Positions 1-10,309 of a stretch of DNA of 64,000 bases are shown here, one piece after another. Both the position numbers and the translations under genes were made by a program. Source of the stretch: Endomychus coccineus (Eukaryota; Arthropoda; Insecta; Coleoptera; Endomychidae); assembly GCA_958510875.1 (NCBI GenBank), contig OY294068.1, forward strand, positions 81,773,978 to 81,837,977, written 5' to 3'. Every line of letters starts with the position of its first letter. Position 1 is the first letter of the stretch. The notes beneath the pieces are model-generated. The model saw nothing but the letters and a program-made list of their open reading frames with translations. It ran no database searches and was not told where the DNA came from.

Positions 1-354
1 GTGAAAGGTCTATCAATAAACTTAGCATTTTCCTTTTTACCTGATGATTTATATTGAAAAGGAGCAATGGGTTATCAGACTAGAAAGAGGGAACATATTT
101 CAAATAGCAGTAACCCGTTTCAAAAATTACAAGGGGACATTTTTTGATGTACCTTTGAGGGAGTTGAATCATTCCCGCTCTCATAGCCTTGTGGAAAAGT
201 CATTTGATTACTTACATTTTAACGTTTCATGTATTCAAATCCAAGAAGGCGTTTCACAGTTATGCCTATACCAATCATTAAGCTTAGTGATAATATCAAA
301 AAATTACAACAAATGTTCAAAACTGTTTCTGTTATTCATTAAACAATAGTAGAG

Positions 355-690
355 TAGTTCTTCAAATTGTTGATGAACATTTCGCTCGTGTTACCGCTGA
401 TGAGGCTCGACATTCCTGTATGATCCTCTGTCTTAGTTTCCAAATGTTTTCTGGGTTGGTTTCGTAAGCAACCGATTTCAAATGACCCCACAAAAAAAAT
501 CCGATTATGTGAGGTTTGGTGATCTAGGTGGCCACTCTACAGGTTCTTTTTTGCCAATCCACCGATCTAGATAGTGTTCATCTAGCCACTCTCCCACTTG
601 AAGAGCGGATGGGGAGGAGCTCTGTCTTGTTGGTAATGCAGTACATTTTCAAAATGAGATCGCCATGACAGAGTATCGAAAATGTTTTTG
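355..690 (-). pseudogene. Tc1/mariner-like DDE transposase, C-terminal fragment
   Basis: Read on the minus strand, this stretch gives the catalytic-core order of IS630/Tc1/mariner transposases. First comes QQDRAPPH near 640, with the second catalytic Asp. Then come WLDEHYLDRWIGKK, EWPPRSPNLT and, after a stop, SDFF with the third acidic residue. A frameshift then leads into GHLKSVAYETNPEN and LRQRIIQECRAS. The family normally has about 330 residues; only the last third is present, broken by stops (one in place of the Pro after NLT) and at least one frameshift. No inverted repeats were found around it. It lies with its N-terminal side towards a similar fragment on the other strand at 838-1089. 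It is certainly non-functional. Confidence 0.72.
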
Positions 691-837
691 TTGATTCATA
701 AGGAAATACGATAAGCATGAAAAACAACAGTAACGTTGGTAAAACTCAACTGACAATCAGAAGATTGAAATGAACATTACTTCACACGCTCGATTCAGTG
801 AATTATCACTTGACCTATCTTCCCATTTGAAATTGCT

Positions 838-1089
838 ATGGGGGCTGTTATGGGAGCTGGAGCTATAGCTCATTGTATATCAAACAAATTTGCCACCTAT
901 AAGTGGCCACGTAGATCATCAGACCTCAGACTATTAGATTTATTTTTGTGGAGTCATTTGACATCTGTTGTGTATAATACCAAATCAAGAAATATGGAGG
1001 TACTAAGTCAGAGGATCACACAAGAATGTCGGCATATATCAGCTGACACATTACGGAATATTCATCAATATTTTGAAATTCTTCTCTAA
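838..1089 (+). pseudogene. Tc1/mariner-like DDE transposase, C-terminal fragment
   Basis: The reading frame contains KWPRRSSDLRLLDLFLWSHL, which matches the conserved W-P-x-R-S-x-D-L-x-x-L-D-x-F-L-W block of Tc1/mariner transposases. It is followed by TSVVYNTKSRNMEVLSQRI and a C-terminal helix, ending at a natural-looking stop. It is related to the fragment at 355-690 (both have RQRI/SQRI-T/IQEC after the block) but differs enough to be an independent copy. Only about 70 residues of the C-terminus remain. The sequence just upstream (840-880) is not transposase-like. Confidence 0.68.
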
Positions 1090-2069
1090 TATTGTTTAGA
1101 AAATAACGGAAACTATTTTGAACATTTGTTGAAGTAATTAAATTGTCTGATTTTTATTGTACATTTTCAGGCACGTGGGGTCAACACTCGTTATTGAATA
1201 TTATTTTTGTGTGCAAATCGAATTAGTTTTGACTAGTTTTCCAAAACACCAATTTGTTTTTTCCGACGTATTCTTATAAGTTTTATCAAAGAAACAACAT
1301 TGATTGCAATATGCGATTCTTTCGGACAACCAATAGAATACTAAACTTTTCGGATTTTTGAAGAAACAAATTCGAGCATCTATTATGAGTTTCAGGTTTC
1401 AGTGTAATTCTACGGAATGAAGAAGTTGTACTTCTTGCCCATATCCCATATCACGACTTCCAGAGAGGTAAAACGTTATTTCCAAAAGAAAATCATATCT
1501 TTCCATTCCTTTTAAGATACAAAGCAGTTAGTGGCAAAGTGTGAAGATTCATTGTGCATTATTTTTATAAGATAAGGTCATTATTTGTCACCAAAATTTG
1601 CTCAAAAATAAACAAATACATTTTTCGTGGGGTTTCATTTTCCCCAAATCGTACATTGAGAGGAAAATCGCAAAACTGTTTTCTAGGAACTCATACCAAT
1701 AGAGAGATATATTTAGTATTATGTAATTTCGAGTTTTTCTTGAAAAAATGGATCTATGTAACTCCTCAAAATATGTTTGCCTTCCTCATCGAAGAGCAAT
1801 CAAATATGAAGCGATCATATATATGAAGCCATTCCTGCTCATATGGATCCTAAAATCGTATTAAACAAAATTGTCGTATTCACTTGTCACCTGCTCACAT
1901 AATCACTAATATTCTTCAACAATTTCAATATACGTTTTATTCAAATAAGTCTTTATTTTCATTGGAAAACAACCATTCACACCAATGAAAATACATCTTG
2001 AAATGAATATTTAATAGAAGATGCATGAGAGTTGACAAGTGCGTGAGTTTTGATATTGTTGATATTTAC
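1090..2069. other. AT-rich stretch, one dispersed repeat
   Basis: No coding signal was recognised. About 1376-1468 is a copy of a dispersed repeat whose second copy is at 4120-4214. Both contain TATCCCATATCA followed by CAGAGAGGT. Confidence 0.4.
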
Positions 2070-2243
2070 CTTTATCGTTGGAGAAACAGTCAACTTTGTC
2101 AGCCTGATGGAGGACTCTTGCAGCTTCTTCAGCTAATTCTTTCTTTGATCCGTTGAGTCTCTCCTTTCTGACGGGCGAAGTCACCAAGTGACCCGCTCCG
2201 TCCCCGCTCAGTGCACCAACAACTCGACCACTTTCACGAGGCA
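2070..2243 (-). CDS. Probable internal exon of an unidentified host gene
   Basis: On the minus strand a T-rich tract ending in TTATTTCAG is followed by a 174-bp open stretch that ends AAAG|GTAAAT, so both splice sites fit the consensus. The exon keeps frame (2 nt, 57 codons, 1 nt). It is richer in G and C than its surroundings and uses a varied codon set, unlike the transposon debris nearby. It encodes a basic, helix-prone segment with VTSPVRKERLNGSKKEL followed by AEEAARVLHQADKVDC. No domain was recognised. No other exon of the same gene was found in the window, which would imply long introns. It could also be a conserved piece of an unknown transposon. Confidence 0.5.
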
Positions 2244-3440
2244 CTGAAATAAATAGAGAATATTGTTAGTAAATTGATAGAATGGTGGAAGGTCATATGC
2301 AGCGAACGTTTCATGATATCTTGAACAGTATGTTCAACTTTACTATTTGATTTTAAACGTATATACATAGTTCTCTATGAAAATAAACAGCCGAGTTCTT
2401 GCGGCGACCATCAAAATAATGAAAGAGTTAGGTAAGCTAAGGAATACGTTTCCGTAAAAGCGGAACTTTGAACGCCTTGAACTTTTCAGTTACTAAATAT
2501 AAAGACGAGTTTAGCAGAGAGAACTACCTTGAGTTCAACTACTTTCGGAATTTCACACAGTTTTTGAAATTCCATTATGTAGACCACACGTCCGAAATAC
2601 ATCGATATTTTACAAAGTTGAACCACTTGGGGTAATGTGGCCTCCATACGACATTCTGATGATGCTACATCCAAAACTATTTAATACTGGGATTCCATCA
2701 TTTAGGATTGGTTGAATTGCGAAGATCATGAATAATTCACTTTCGTGCAATTTCAAAATAACTTATGATAATCAGTTTAGAGGAAACACTAACCTTTATC
2801 GTTGCTCTGATAAATATTTGATAATAATTATGATTGTTGTCAATCAGCTTATCAAGGATTATGTCAATGTTATTGATCAGCAACAAATGCATTAGTCTGA
2901 TTAATAGATATAAAGTAGGTGAATTAAGAAAAATATAATTCGGAAATAAACTACAAGGTCCCTTACCCTGGATTCTACGGAAGCATAGTTGGTCTGACAA
3001 GCATCAGATCGTTGCATGTATGGAAAATGTTTCTGTTCGTCCAAATATCACCTCTCATTCGAGAAGCAAGTACTGAAGAGGGATAAAAAATCAACATAAC
3101 GCCATTATTTTCTAGATGTCGTTGAGAACCTACTTGGAATAAACTCACACTACATCACAAGGTGAATTTTTGAATCGTTCGAACAGATTGCTGAACTATT
3201 GAATCGAAAATCAAATGTTATTTTTGATTATAAAATTCAATGTTTCTCAACATCAATCTGTAGCAGAATAATATTGAACGAAATAGTAAGAGGAAAAGTG
3301 GTGTTGCAAGAACATACAATAGAGCAGAATTATCCAACAAAATATGTAGATTTAATTGACGCTTTTATTTTTCAAATGTTGAGAATTTTTGAATATGGTA
3401 CTTCATCCAGAACAAGAATTCAATGTGTAGGATGGGGAGA
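2244..3440. other. AT-rich intron-like stretch
   Basis: Nothing recognisable. There are short open frames but none with family motifs. If 2070-2243 is an exon, this would be its upstream intron on the minus strand. Confidence 0.35.
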
Positions 3441-3550
3441 GGCAGGTGAGACATCGCCTCTTTCTACGATGTTTTAGTGAGGTCAATGAATTCGTAAGTA
3501 TGACATCACCAATCAAATGAATACTCTCTTCAGAATAGAATACAATCGAA
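3440..3550 (-). mobile_element. Non-LTR retrotransposon fragment (recurrent family)
   Basis: Contains TCTACGATGTTTTAGTGAGG followed by GGTCAATGAATTCG. It aligns with the better preserved copy at about 38186-38275 (TCTACGATGTTCTAGAGAGG and so on), which encodes the C-terminal region of a LINE ORF2 on the minus strand. About 100 bp survive. Confidence 0.55.
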
Positions 3551-4249
3551 CGAAATAGAAAGAAGAAAGTGAAGGTTCTCCGTTCTTTGCGCCGGTAAGT
3601 ATATAATGGTGATAGGCCTATAATTACTTGAATATGTTCTATTCCCTTTTTGTAATGAGCTTTAATGAAGCAAGATTTGAATGCGGCTAGAAATTTTGTT
3701 CATAATCACTGTCAACGGATAAGGGATTTATCTGCAACATGTTATGACGTGTTTTCGATTTGGATATATTCCTTTTTACTTCCTTTGCATTCGTGCGATA
3801 TGAATACAAATATATTTTTTGTCGTTATTGCTCTAAGTAAAGCCTCTAAACTAAAAAGAACTTTGTTTGTTGGCTTCTAATTGTGGAAAATTTTTCTTCT
3901 TCACAATACAGTCTAGAAATTTCGGACTTCTAGGACATAATAGTAATAATAATTTCTTACATGTATCTTGAACTTATTTTACCCAAAAATTATTCTGGAG
4001 ACACTAAACCATTATACGATCCTATCAGATAACCAAAACAATAAGATTTGTGGTTTGACATGTTAACTGAAATCTGTCTAAGCTTTACGGATTTAGTAAC
4101 TATTTTTGAAAATTTTTTCGATCATCTATTTTGAGTTTCAGATTTCAATGTTATTCTATGGAATAAAGAAGGCATACTTCTTTTCCATATCCCATATCAG
4201 GACTTTCAGAGAGGTGAATTCAATGTGTAGGGTCGAGAGGGGAATGCTT

Positions 4250-4525
4250 TTTTATAATACGACTCCATGAGAGGAGACGAGATTTCTTGTGAACACCGAC
4301 CATGAGAAACTATAGAGATGGAGAGATCGCATCAGATGAATAGCTCCCTTCAGAAAAGAATATACGAGCTTCAACGTTTTTTTGGGGACTGAACTCCAAA
4401 CATATTATGAGTAGGTACTCCAGGACAGTTCGAATCTGTGCTTTGTAGACTATGAGGAGCAAAATATTTTTCGGACACCTCTGCGGCTTAAGGTGATTTA
4501 GGAAGAGAAAATACATTGACAATGA
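4250..4525 (-). mobile_element. Non-LTR retrotransposon ORF2 C-terminal fragment (recurrent family)
   Basis: The minus strand gives LLIVYKAQIRTVLEY, a form of the conserved Y-K-x-Q-I-R-x-x-L-E-Y block downstream of the reverse transcriptase in Jockey/CR1-type LINEs. It continues to EGSYSSDAI, the decayed equivalent of the Q-K-R-A-I-R-L-I-D block. It is colinear with copies at 37975-39000 and 48040-48740. The seed GAGATGGAGAGATCG lies near 4315; in the 48-kb copy this site has expanded into a (GA)n microsatellite. The frame is broken. Confidence 0.6.
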
Positions 4526-4529
4526 TTTA

Positions 4530-7415
4530 GAAACAGCTAATGAATGACGTTACATTATATACCATGTTACTTTGAAATTTCATTCAAATTTCAGACACTT
4601 TTGCAGGTTAAATATATGCTTGTGATATATATTTATAACCAGAAAAACACTACTGGCATTACGATTCAATAAAATAATATAATTCCATTCGTCATCAAAA
4701 GTACCACTTGAAATGGGGCTAACACGCTCAAAAATGGAACGGTTCCTATTTAAATCACTCAGAGCGATTTGCAAAATTTTAAATGCGTACAACCAATCGT
4801 CTCCACAGTTTTTACTTACACACGCACACACAGACATCATTTCAAAAAGTCTAGTCTAGATCGATTCACAAACTCTCATAACGGATATCTCCGTGTAAGT
4901 CTGTATTAAAAAAATATATATTACAATATTTCCCATACACTACGTAGAGTGAGGTATATAGAAATGTGTGAATCTGGGAATAGGTAAATTTCTGATGATA
5001 CAATCGTGCTTGTAGGTTGTGTCATGGAATTGATTCAGATGTTATGAAAAGTGGTATTTATGCTTTATTTATGACTTCATTCTCGGATCAGTGTCACACC
5101 TAATATTAGACATTCACGGTTAACACTAGAATTCACGAATCAATTGGTTTATGACTCATCGTAACAATCTATTGTATCTAATCTATCTATATGTAACGGT
5201 TCATTATTTCACTTGAATTCGGATCAGAATTAAATTCGAATATTCGCATTCTATCTTTCACATTCTTAATACTCATTAAAAATTCTACCTTTGAATAAAT
5301 CAACAAATAGTAGATAGATAGATCATGGCATTTCTAACAAATAAAATTGTAAAATGTAGAATTGAGTAAAAATAATATAGAGTGCGGTAGATGAATTCAG
5401 ATAGACTAGTGGAACTGATAAAAATGTGGCAGCATGCGCATCGTAGAAACAATAGACACGATGCTTCCCTAACTGTATACAAAAAATACGTACCTAGTAC
5501 CTATGATACGTGTTGTCTATTCATTTTGCTTTTGCAACTATTAAATATTCAAACGTTGACCACATCACTTTAACTTCATTTACTACACGATTCTACCGCT
5601 ATCGTCGCGAAATGCAGTTTAGTTACTTGATACCGATCGCTGACTGACGGGTTGAGGGTTGATCGTTGGAAGCATATCAACATATAGCAAGTACTGCACA
5701 AATTATACGAGCAATTTCGGCGGTTTGTGTTTGTGTTGTTTACTTTGCGGTTATGTTAACGCTGTTTGAAGTAGGCTTGGGAGCAACATTAAAATTGCTT
5801 ATTGCAAGTGATTCGTTATAGAAATGAAGCCTTCGACCCGATTGGTCTGTTTGTTCTGTATTATAAATATGAAGTTTTCTACCCATAATTTTATCATGCA
5901 GTTATTCAATAATTTTTCAGAAAATTTCCAATTTTATGATCATCTATGTAATATGTTACAAAACAAGTTGTTAGATATTGGACACTGTGCAAAAAACTAC
6001 AGGATGAAGATTTAGAATTTCAAACGGAAATGTCTACTGACATTGTGGAGACGACACAACATCAAACCGTAGACTTCTGAAAATATATCAAATTAGCTGT
6101 TGCTCACGAGCTAGGCCCGCAAAAACAATTAATACCCGTAGAAGAAAGTGTCGATGTCATCCCCCAAGTTTCAATACTTGATAAAAATATTTCTACTGAC
6201 ATGGAAACACGTAAAACCGTTTGATATTAGAAAGTATCCAAATAGAGAGAAACAATTGTGTTTATGTCAAAATTGATTCAAATCTTTCAAAACTTCATGA
6301 AAATCTGATTTAAACTTAACCAAATATTTTGAATTACCATTTTCTATTGTCTGTTAATATATAGATTTAAAGACAAATCAATAGCAGATTTGAGAATTTC
6401 AAAGACCTGAAATTTCTTATTCTATGTGATTTTTGCGGATTTGAAAATGAACTACTTACAGAATTTGCTTTTCGGTCTTTGATTCTGCATCATGGAGGAT
6501 ACATTGATGTTTCGGTACTGAACATCACTACTACTGCAGACATACTTTCAAAAAACATAGCTTGCGAACAGTTATTGAATTTCCTCACACGTTAAGGACT
6601 AATTAGAGCATTCTGACATGTGCAAAAACTCTGCGAACTAGTGTTAATATGCAAACCCCGCTACTAGTACTTCTGTAGAAAGCAATTTTTTTCACCAGGG
6701 TTAAACGTATAACAATTTTTGTGAGGAATTCCGCAAGCGAATACGGACTTTCAGAACTTTCTCTGTTGTCAATAGAAAAAGATTACTCAGATAATTATCT
6801 GAACAATTTGCCAAAGAGGACAGGATAATAGAATTACATTATAATAGGTAGGTACTGCGTTTTTTCGAGTTGCTTCGGCTGCTAAAAATGATACCCCACG
6901 CCACTGGAAAAATCTGACTTGAGAAACAGAATTCATAAAAAAAGGTAGCTTTAGAAGATGAATGAATGAGAATGGAGATAATAGAGCCATGAATAAGGTA
7001 GAATACGCATCTTCAAAAATGGTTGAGGGTTGAGATCCGTCCGGTAACAGGACGAATAAGCCTACAATTATTCAGCCGGTAATTCGTGCGTAATGGATTA
7101 GATCCAGGATTTCTATCGGTTGATATTGATTGTTTCTCATTCATAGTGTTATAGTATAGTGTATCGACAGTATGGAATCTAATATAGTTTATTGCTTTAG
7201 AACAAAATGCCACGTGACGCAACTAAGATCAATCAGCTACAAAAACAAAATTTCGAATAACCTATAAACCTGGTTGGGCTAAAATCGCCGTTGCGGCGTC
7301 AAGATTGAATTCGTTATTTCAAATGTTAATGCCTTCGCCGCTAGAGGACGCTAGGCTGAATGGTTAAACATTCTTGGGTTTCGCGTCTATGCTAGAGTTG
7401 GAGTCACCAAATCAG
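4530..7415. other. AT-rich stretch without recognised genes
   Basis: Only short, unrelated open frames were seen. None carries motifs I recognise. A low-complexity hexamer-like run of GATA/GATAG lies near 5180-5330. Confidence 0.35.
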
Positions 7416-7421
7416 TCTAGT

Positions 7422-7451
7422 CCACGGTCGTATACACAGGTCTGGAAACTC
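7422..7451 (+). repeat. Left terminal inverted repeat of the THAP element
   Basis: 30 bp, exact reverse complement of 7808-7837. The hexamer TCTAGT lies immediately outside. Confidence 0.8.
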
Positions 7452-7595
7452 GAAGTTGTTTCCTATGTGGGCAGTGAGTCCGCTAGTCGACTGGTCCGTA
7501 GTACCAAAAGTCGTCACGTAGGAGTATTTTCTGACAACTGTCAGTTGACTTGTCAACACAAGGAATACCTGCGTTTTTAGAAACAAATTACGAAA

Positions 7596-7734
7596 TCGTG
7601 CATTGTGCCGAAATGCGAAACGGGGTACAAGAGTGTGAAGCAAGAAACTTCTGTTTTAAAGTGCCGGAAGATGCGGAAATGCGAAAAAAGTGGATGCTTG
7701 CGATTCCGGATAGAAATCGTTTTACCACTTCGTG
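7596..7734 (+). pseudogene. THAP zinc-finger remnant, frameshifted
   Basis: One frame gives CIVPKCETGYKSVKQETSV, with the C-x4-C pair that opens a THAP domain. After a shift of frame at the TTTTAAAG run the sequence continues FKVPEDAEMRKKWMLAIPDR, with the conserved F-x-x-P, the invariant Trp and the A-I-P motif. The C-terminal C-x2-H pair is absent before the stop, so the finger is incomplete. It sits inside the 416-bp inverted-repeat element and is presumably what is left of its transposase. Confidence 0.7.
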
Positions 7735-7807
7735 ATCCAAGCGCTAGCTGGTGGCTGAGCGAGGGACTACGAGTTAGGCGACCCGTAAGAGACTCAAGTC
7801 AACCACA

Positions 7808-7837
7808 GAGTTTCCAGACCTGTGTATACGACCGTGG
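7808..7837 (-). repeat. Right terminal inverted repeat of the THAP element
   Basis: 30 bp, exact reverse complement of 7422-7451. TCTAGT follows directly. Confidence 0.8.
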
Positions 7838-7950
7838 TCTAGTCAGATTATTTTCAGTAGTCACTGTAATTCCAATAAATGACAAATTTTTGTGGTAAGC
7901 TTAAAAAATCTTGTCTTCCGCATGGATTCCACGTCACAATAGCTCGACTT

Positions 7951-7997
7951 GATGCCGACGTTTCGCCAACCATTGCAGGTGGCATCTTCAGGGCAGG
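7951..7997 (-). ncRNA. Hammerhead-ribozyme-like motif
   Basis: On the minus strand the order is TGCC, then CTGAAGA, then a hairpin GCCACC-TGCAAT-GGTTGGC, then GAAA, CG, TC and GGCA. This fits the hammerhead core: CUGANGA, stem II, GAAA, a stem III of only two base pairs (A-U and C-G), cleavage after UC, and stem I made by TGCC with GGCA. Very short stem III versions are known from Penelope-like elements and are thought to work as dimers. Stem II has one bulge. No Penelope coding sequence lies next to it here. Activity is inferred, not shown. Confidence 0.5.
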
Positions 7998-8712
7998 GTT
8001 GAGGCTTGAACTAAAAATATTCTTAGTAAAGGATTTTCATGTTTTTTTAGAATTGTTCTAAGAATTAGTAATATTTCTTGTGTTAATGTGAAGTTGTGTT
8101 TGAATAAAAATTGGAAAACATCTAATATAACGGTAGAAAAAATATTTTGTGCAACATTCGCAAAAAGAATATTTGTAGAACGAATAATGAAGTTTGTGTT
8201 TTGCTCAAGTTACACAAATGACTATTTTAGAATTCATCCGATACATTGTGCTTGAATAATTTAATTGATACCCAGAGTCAATTAAGGATATTTCTCAAAT
8301 ACTATGTCAATAGTGTGTACTAGAGTGTAATTCTCGTTTGATCATACGAAACCACGTTACCATTCTATTTAATAGGTATAAACTGAAATTACAGTATGAT
8401 AGGGAAAGATTGTCAAGTTTGGATCATCTCCTCGATTGAACCGTACATCAGGTTTTGGACAATCATGTAACAAGTTTGACAAATCAATAGCGGATTAAGT
8501 TTGTTTTGTGATATAATGATTGCTTTTGCGTTCTCCGTGAGATATCTGTCATTTATCGTGGTGAGTTTTCATGGATACGGTATTGAAATGCAATTGATTA
8601 GTTTAACTTGCCGATGAAAATACTGTCGTTACAGTTTGGTTAATCTTTACTTTGGCAAGATTGGTATGTCGACCGTACGTAAGTTTTGATATTTATTCGA
8701 TACTGCTGAAAA

Positions 8713-8964
8713 TTGAGGTTAGAAAGGGTGAAGGTTTTTTTGATTGGGCCACCTGGGCTGGTCCAATTGGAGAAACACCTTAAATACACACGACATTTTT
8801 GTAGAATGCCAAAAATCAAATATTGTCAGTGGACGCTTGAAGAGCTAAATTTAGGAATCAATGCTCATCTGAACGGAGAGTTGGGTTCGAATACATGTGC
8901 TGAAACTTATAACATTCCTAAGGCCACTCCAAAAATACGAAGACGTGATAAAACTTGCTTTTGA
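8713..8964 (+). pseudogene. pogo-type transposase N-terminal (psq-like HTH) fragment
   Basis: After MPKIKYCQ the frame reads WTLEELNLGINAHLNGELG and then SNTCAETYNIPKATPKIRRR. This is the pattern of the psq-type helix-turn-helix that opens pogo/Tigger transposases: a Trp, an acidic helix, an A-x-x-Y/F-N-I-P turn and a basic recognition helix. The stop at 8964 follows the HTH directly; no CENP-B-type or DDE domain was found downstream. The domain also occurs in host transcription factors, but the isolated setting in transposon debris favours a remnant. Confidence 0.55.
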
Positions 8965-9269
8965 ATGTGCGGAAAAAAATGATTGTCACATACCTTCAAT
9001 AAAAAACCGAATGTGTAAGAGATGAACGGTATCACTCATACATGGTTTTGCTTTCTGTGTGAAAAAATTAGAAAATGTGGGTTCACGCGGTCTGAGGCAA
9101 TGTAAACCCTCACAGGTAATTCTATCTCTGTCCGTATTGTCTGTGGCTGGAGGGCAATGAATGATTGATTAAATTCAGTGTGATATAACATTCATATTAA
9201 TGAATGAAGGAATAAAATATTTTCAGCATGGGTGGCCCATTCGAGGAAGAAGGTGTTCCATTTGAAGCA

Positions 9270-9345
9270 ACTTGTTTTCATCAATGGACCACTAGCGAGT
9301 GCCTTAGAAACATTCAATTCAGGCATTAATTGTCATTTAAGCTAT
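9270..9345 (+). pseudogene. Second decayed copy of the pogo-type HTH
   Basis: A frame gives PLASALETFNSGINCHLS, which parallels LEELNLGINAHLNG of 8713-8964. At the DNA level AATTCAGGCATTAATTGTCA matches AATTTAGGAATCAATGCTCA. It stops at the edge of the foldback element that begins near 9374. Confidence 0.4.
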
Positions 9346-9373
9346 TGATGAGAAAGAGGTCTCCATTTGATAG

Positions 9374-10307
9374 TCGACTCAAATAGGTACTTCATTACGA
9401 AAATCGAACGATATGGACCGATTTTGATGAAACAAAGTGCATTCGATTCGGGATGACGTCTAGAAAAAAGCTTACCGGTTATTTTTTTCTGCAAATTTGT
9501 TAATATTTTTTTAACCGAAAAATTGACCAATTTCCAAAATTTCATCAAAACTAACCAGAAATCCTCAGTTAGGGGTTGTGGAGGTTGTTTTTTTATGTTA
9601 AATGTTTAAAAATTTGTTAAAAAGGGGTCGTTACTAATTTAAATCAAAAACAAAATCGAACTCTAATTTTTTAATTTTTTAATTTGAAATAAATTCCGGC
9701 TCATCTAAAATTTTTTCTATCTTCTCTACTCAATCTTTTTATATTCCACACAGCATCTTTTACATATACTATGGACATATACGTGATAACAACCGGGTGG
9801 GGGTAGCAGGTAGGTATTTTTCTCAAACGATGGAGTCTACACTATACTATAACACAGCATCTATCATATAATAAGATCTCTATGGCATCCACCGCTTCAT
9901 AGAGCAGCTGTTCATCTAAACCGGTCCTCCCTCCCATCCCCCCCAAAATAAAGACCACGTGTCACTTACTGTTGGATGCTGCTGTTGTTCAGATTAGTAA
10001 AATTTCTCATTCGTTATATGTGAAAATTATTTTGTTCTGTGGTTCAGTGAACATTATCAGAAACATTTTTTTAATAATTCAAATACATATTGTTCAATAA
10101 ATAAAACATTGCTTTAATAAAGCATTCACGCTGCAAATTAATAAAAGTGTTTTTCGGTTAAAAACATAATAACAAATTTGCACAAAAAACTAACCGATAA
10201 GCTTTTTTGTGACGTCATCCCGAATCGAATGCACTTTGTTTCATCAAAATCGGTCCATATCGTTCGATTTTCGTTAGTCGGCCTGTTTTAATACCTATTT
10301 GACTCGA
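9374..10307. mobile_element. Foldback (long inverted repeat) element, 0.93 kb
   Basis: The left arm (about 9374-9530) and the right arm (about 10140-10307) are inverted copies. Shared blocks include TCRACTCAAATAGG at the ends (written for both arms), CGAACGATATGGACCGATTT, and GATTCGGGATGACGTC. The centre (9550-10130) is unrelated AT-rich DNA with a GC-rich patch, CAACCGGGTGGGGGTAGCAG. No transposase is encoded. The block with GATTTTGATGAAACAAAGTG recurs in the foldback at 40977-42478, so they appear to be the same family. No clear target duplication was found. Confidence 0.7.
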
Positions 10308-10309
10308 AT

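Larger units (their letters stand above)
7422..7837. mobile_element. Short DNA transposon with 30-bp perfect inverted repeats and a THAP remnant
   Basis: The ends at 7422-7451 and 7808-7837 are perfect 30-bp inverted repeats starting CCACGGTCGTATACACAGG. Both ends are flanked directly by TCTAGT (7416-7421 and 7838-7843), a candidate target-site duplication of 6 bp. The 416-bp interior holds a frameshifted THAP zinc-finger coding piece (7596-7734). THAP fingers are the DNA-binding domain of P-element-type transposases, whose inverted repeats are also about 31 bp. The canonical P duplication is 8 bp, so the assignment to the P superfamily is an inference from the THAP remnant and repeat length. 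Most of the transposase is missing, so this copy is non-autonomous. Confidence 0.65.

Noticed and set aside
2486..2674. 62-codon minus-strand frame next to the candidate exon
   Set aside because: No convincing splice sites and no recognised motif; probably chance.
9342..9548. 68-codon minus-strand frame
   Set aside because: It lies in the left arm of a foldback and has no family motif.
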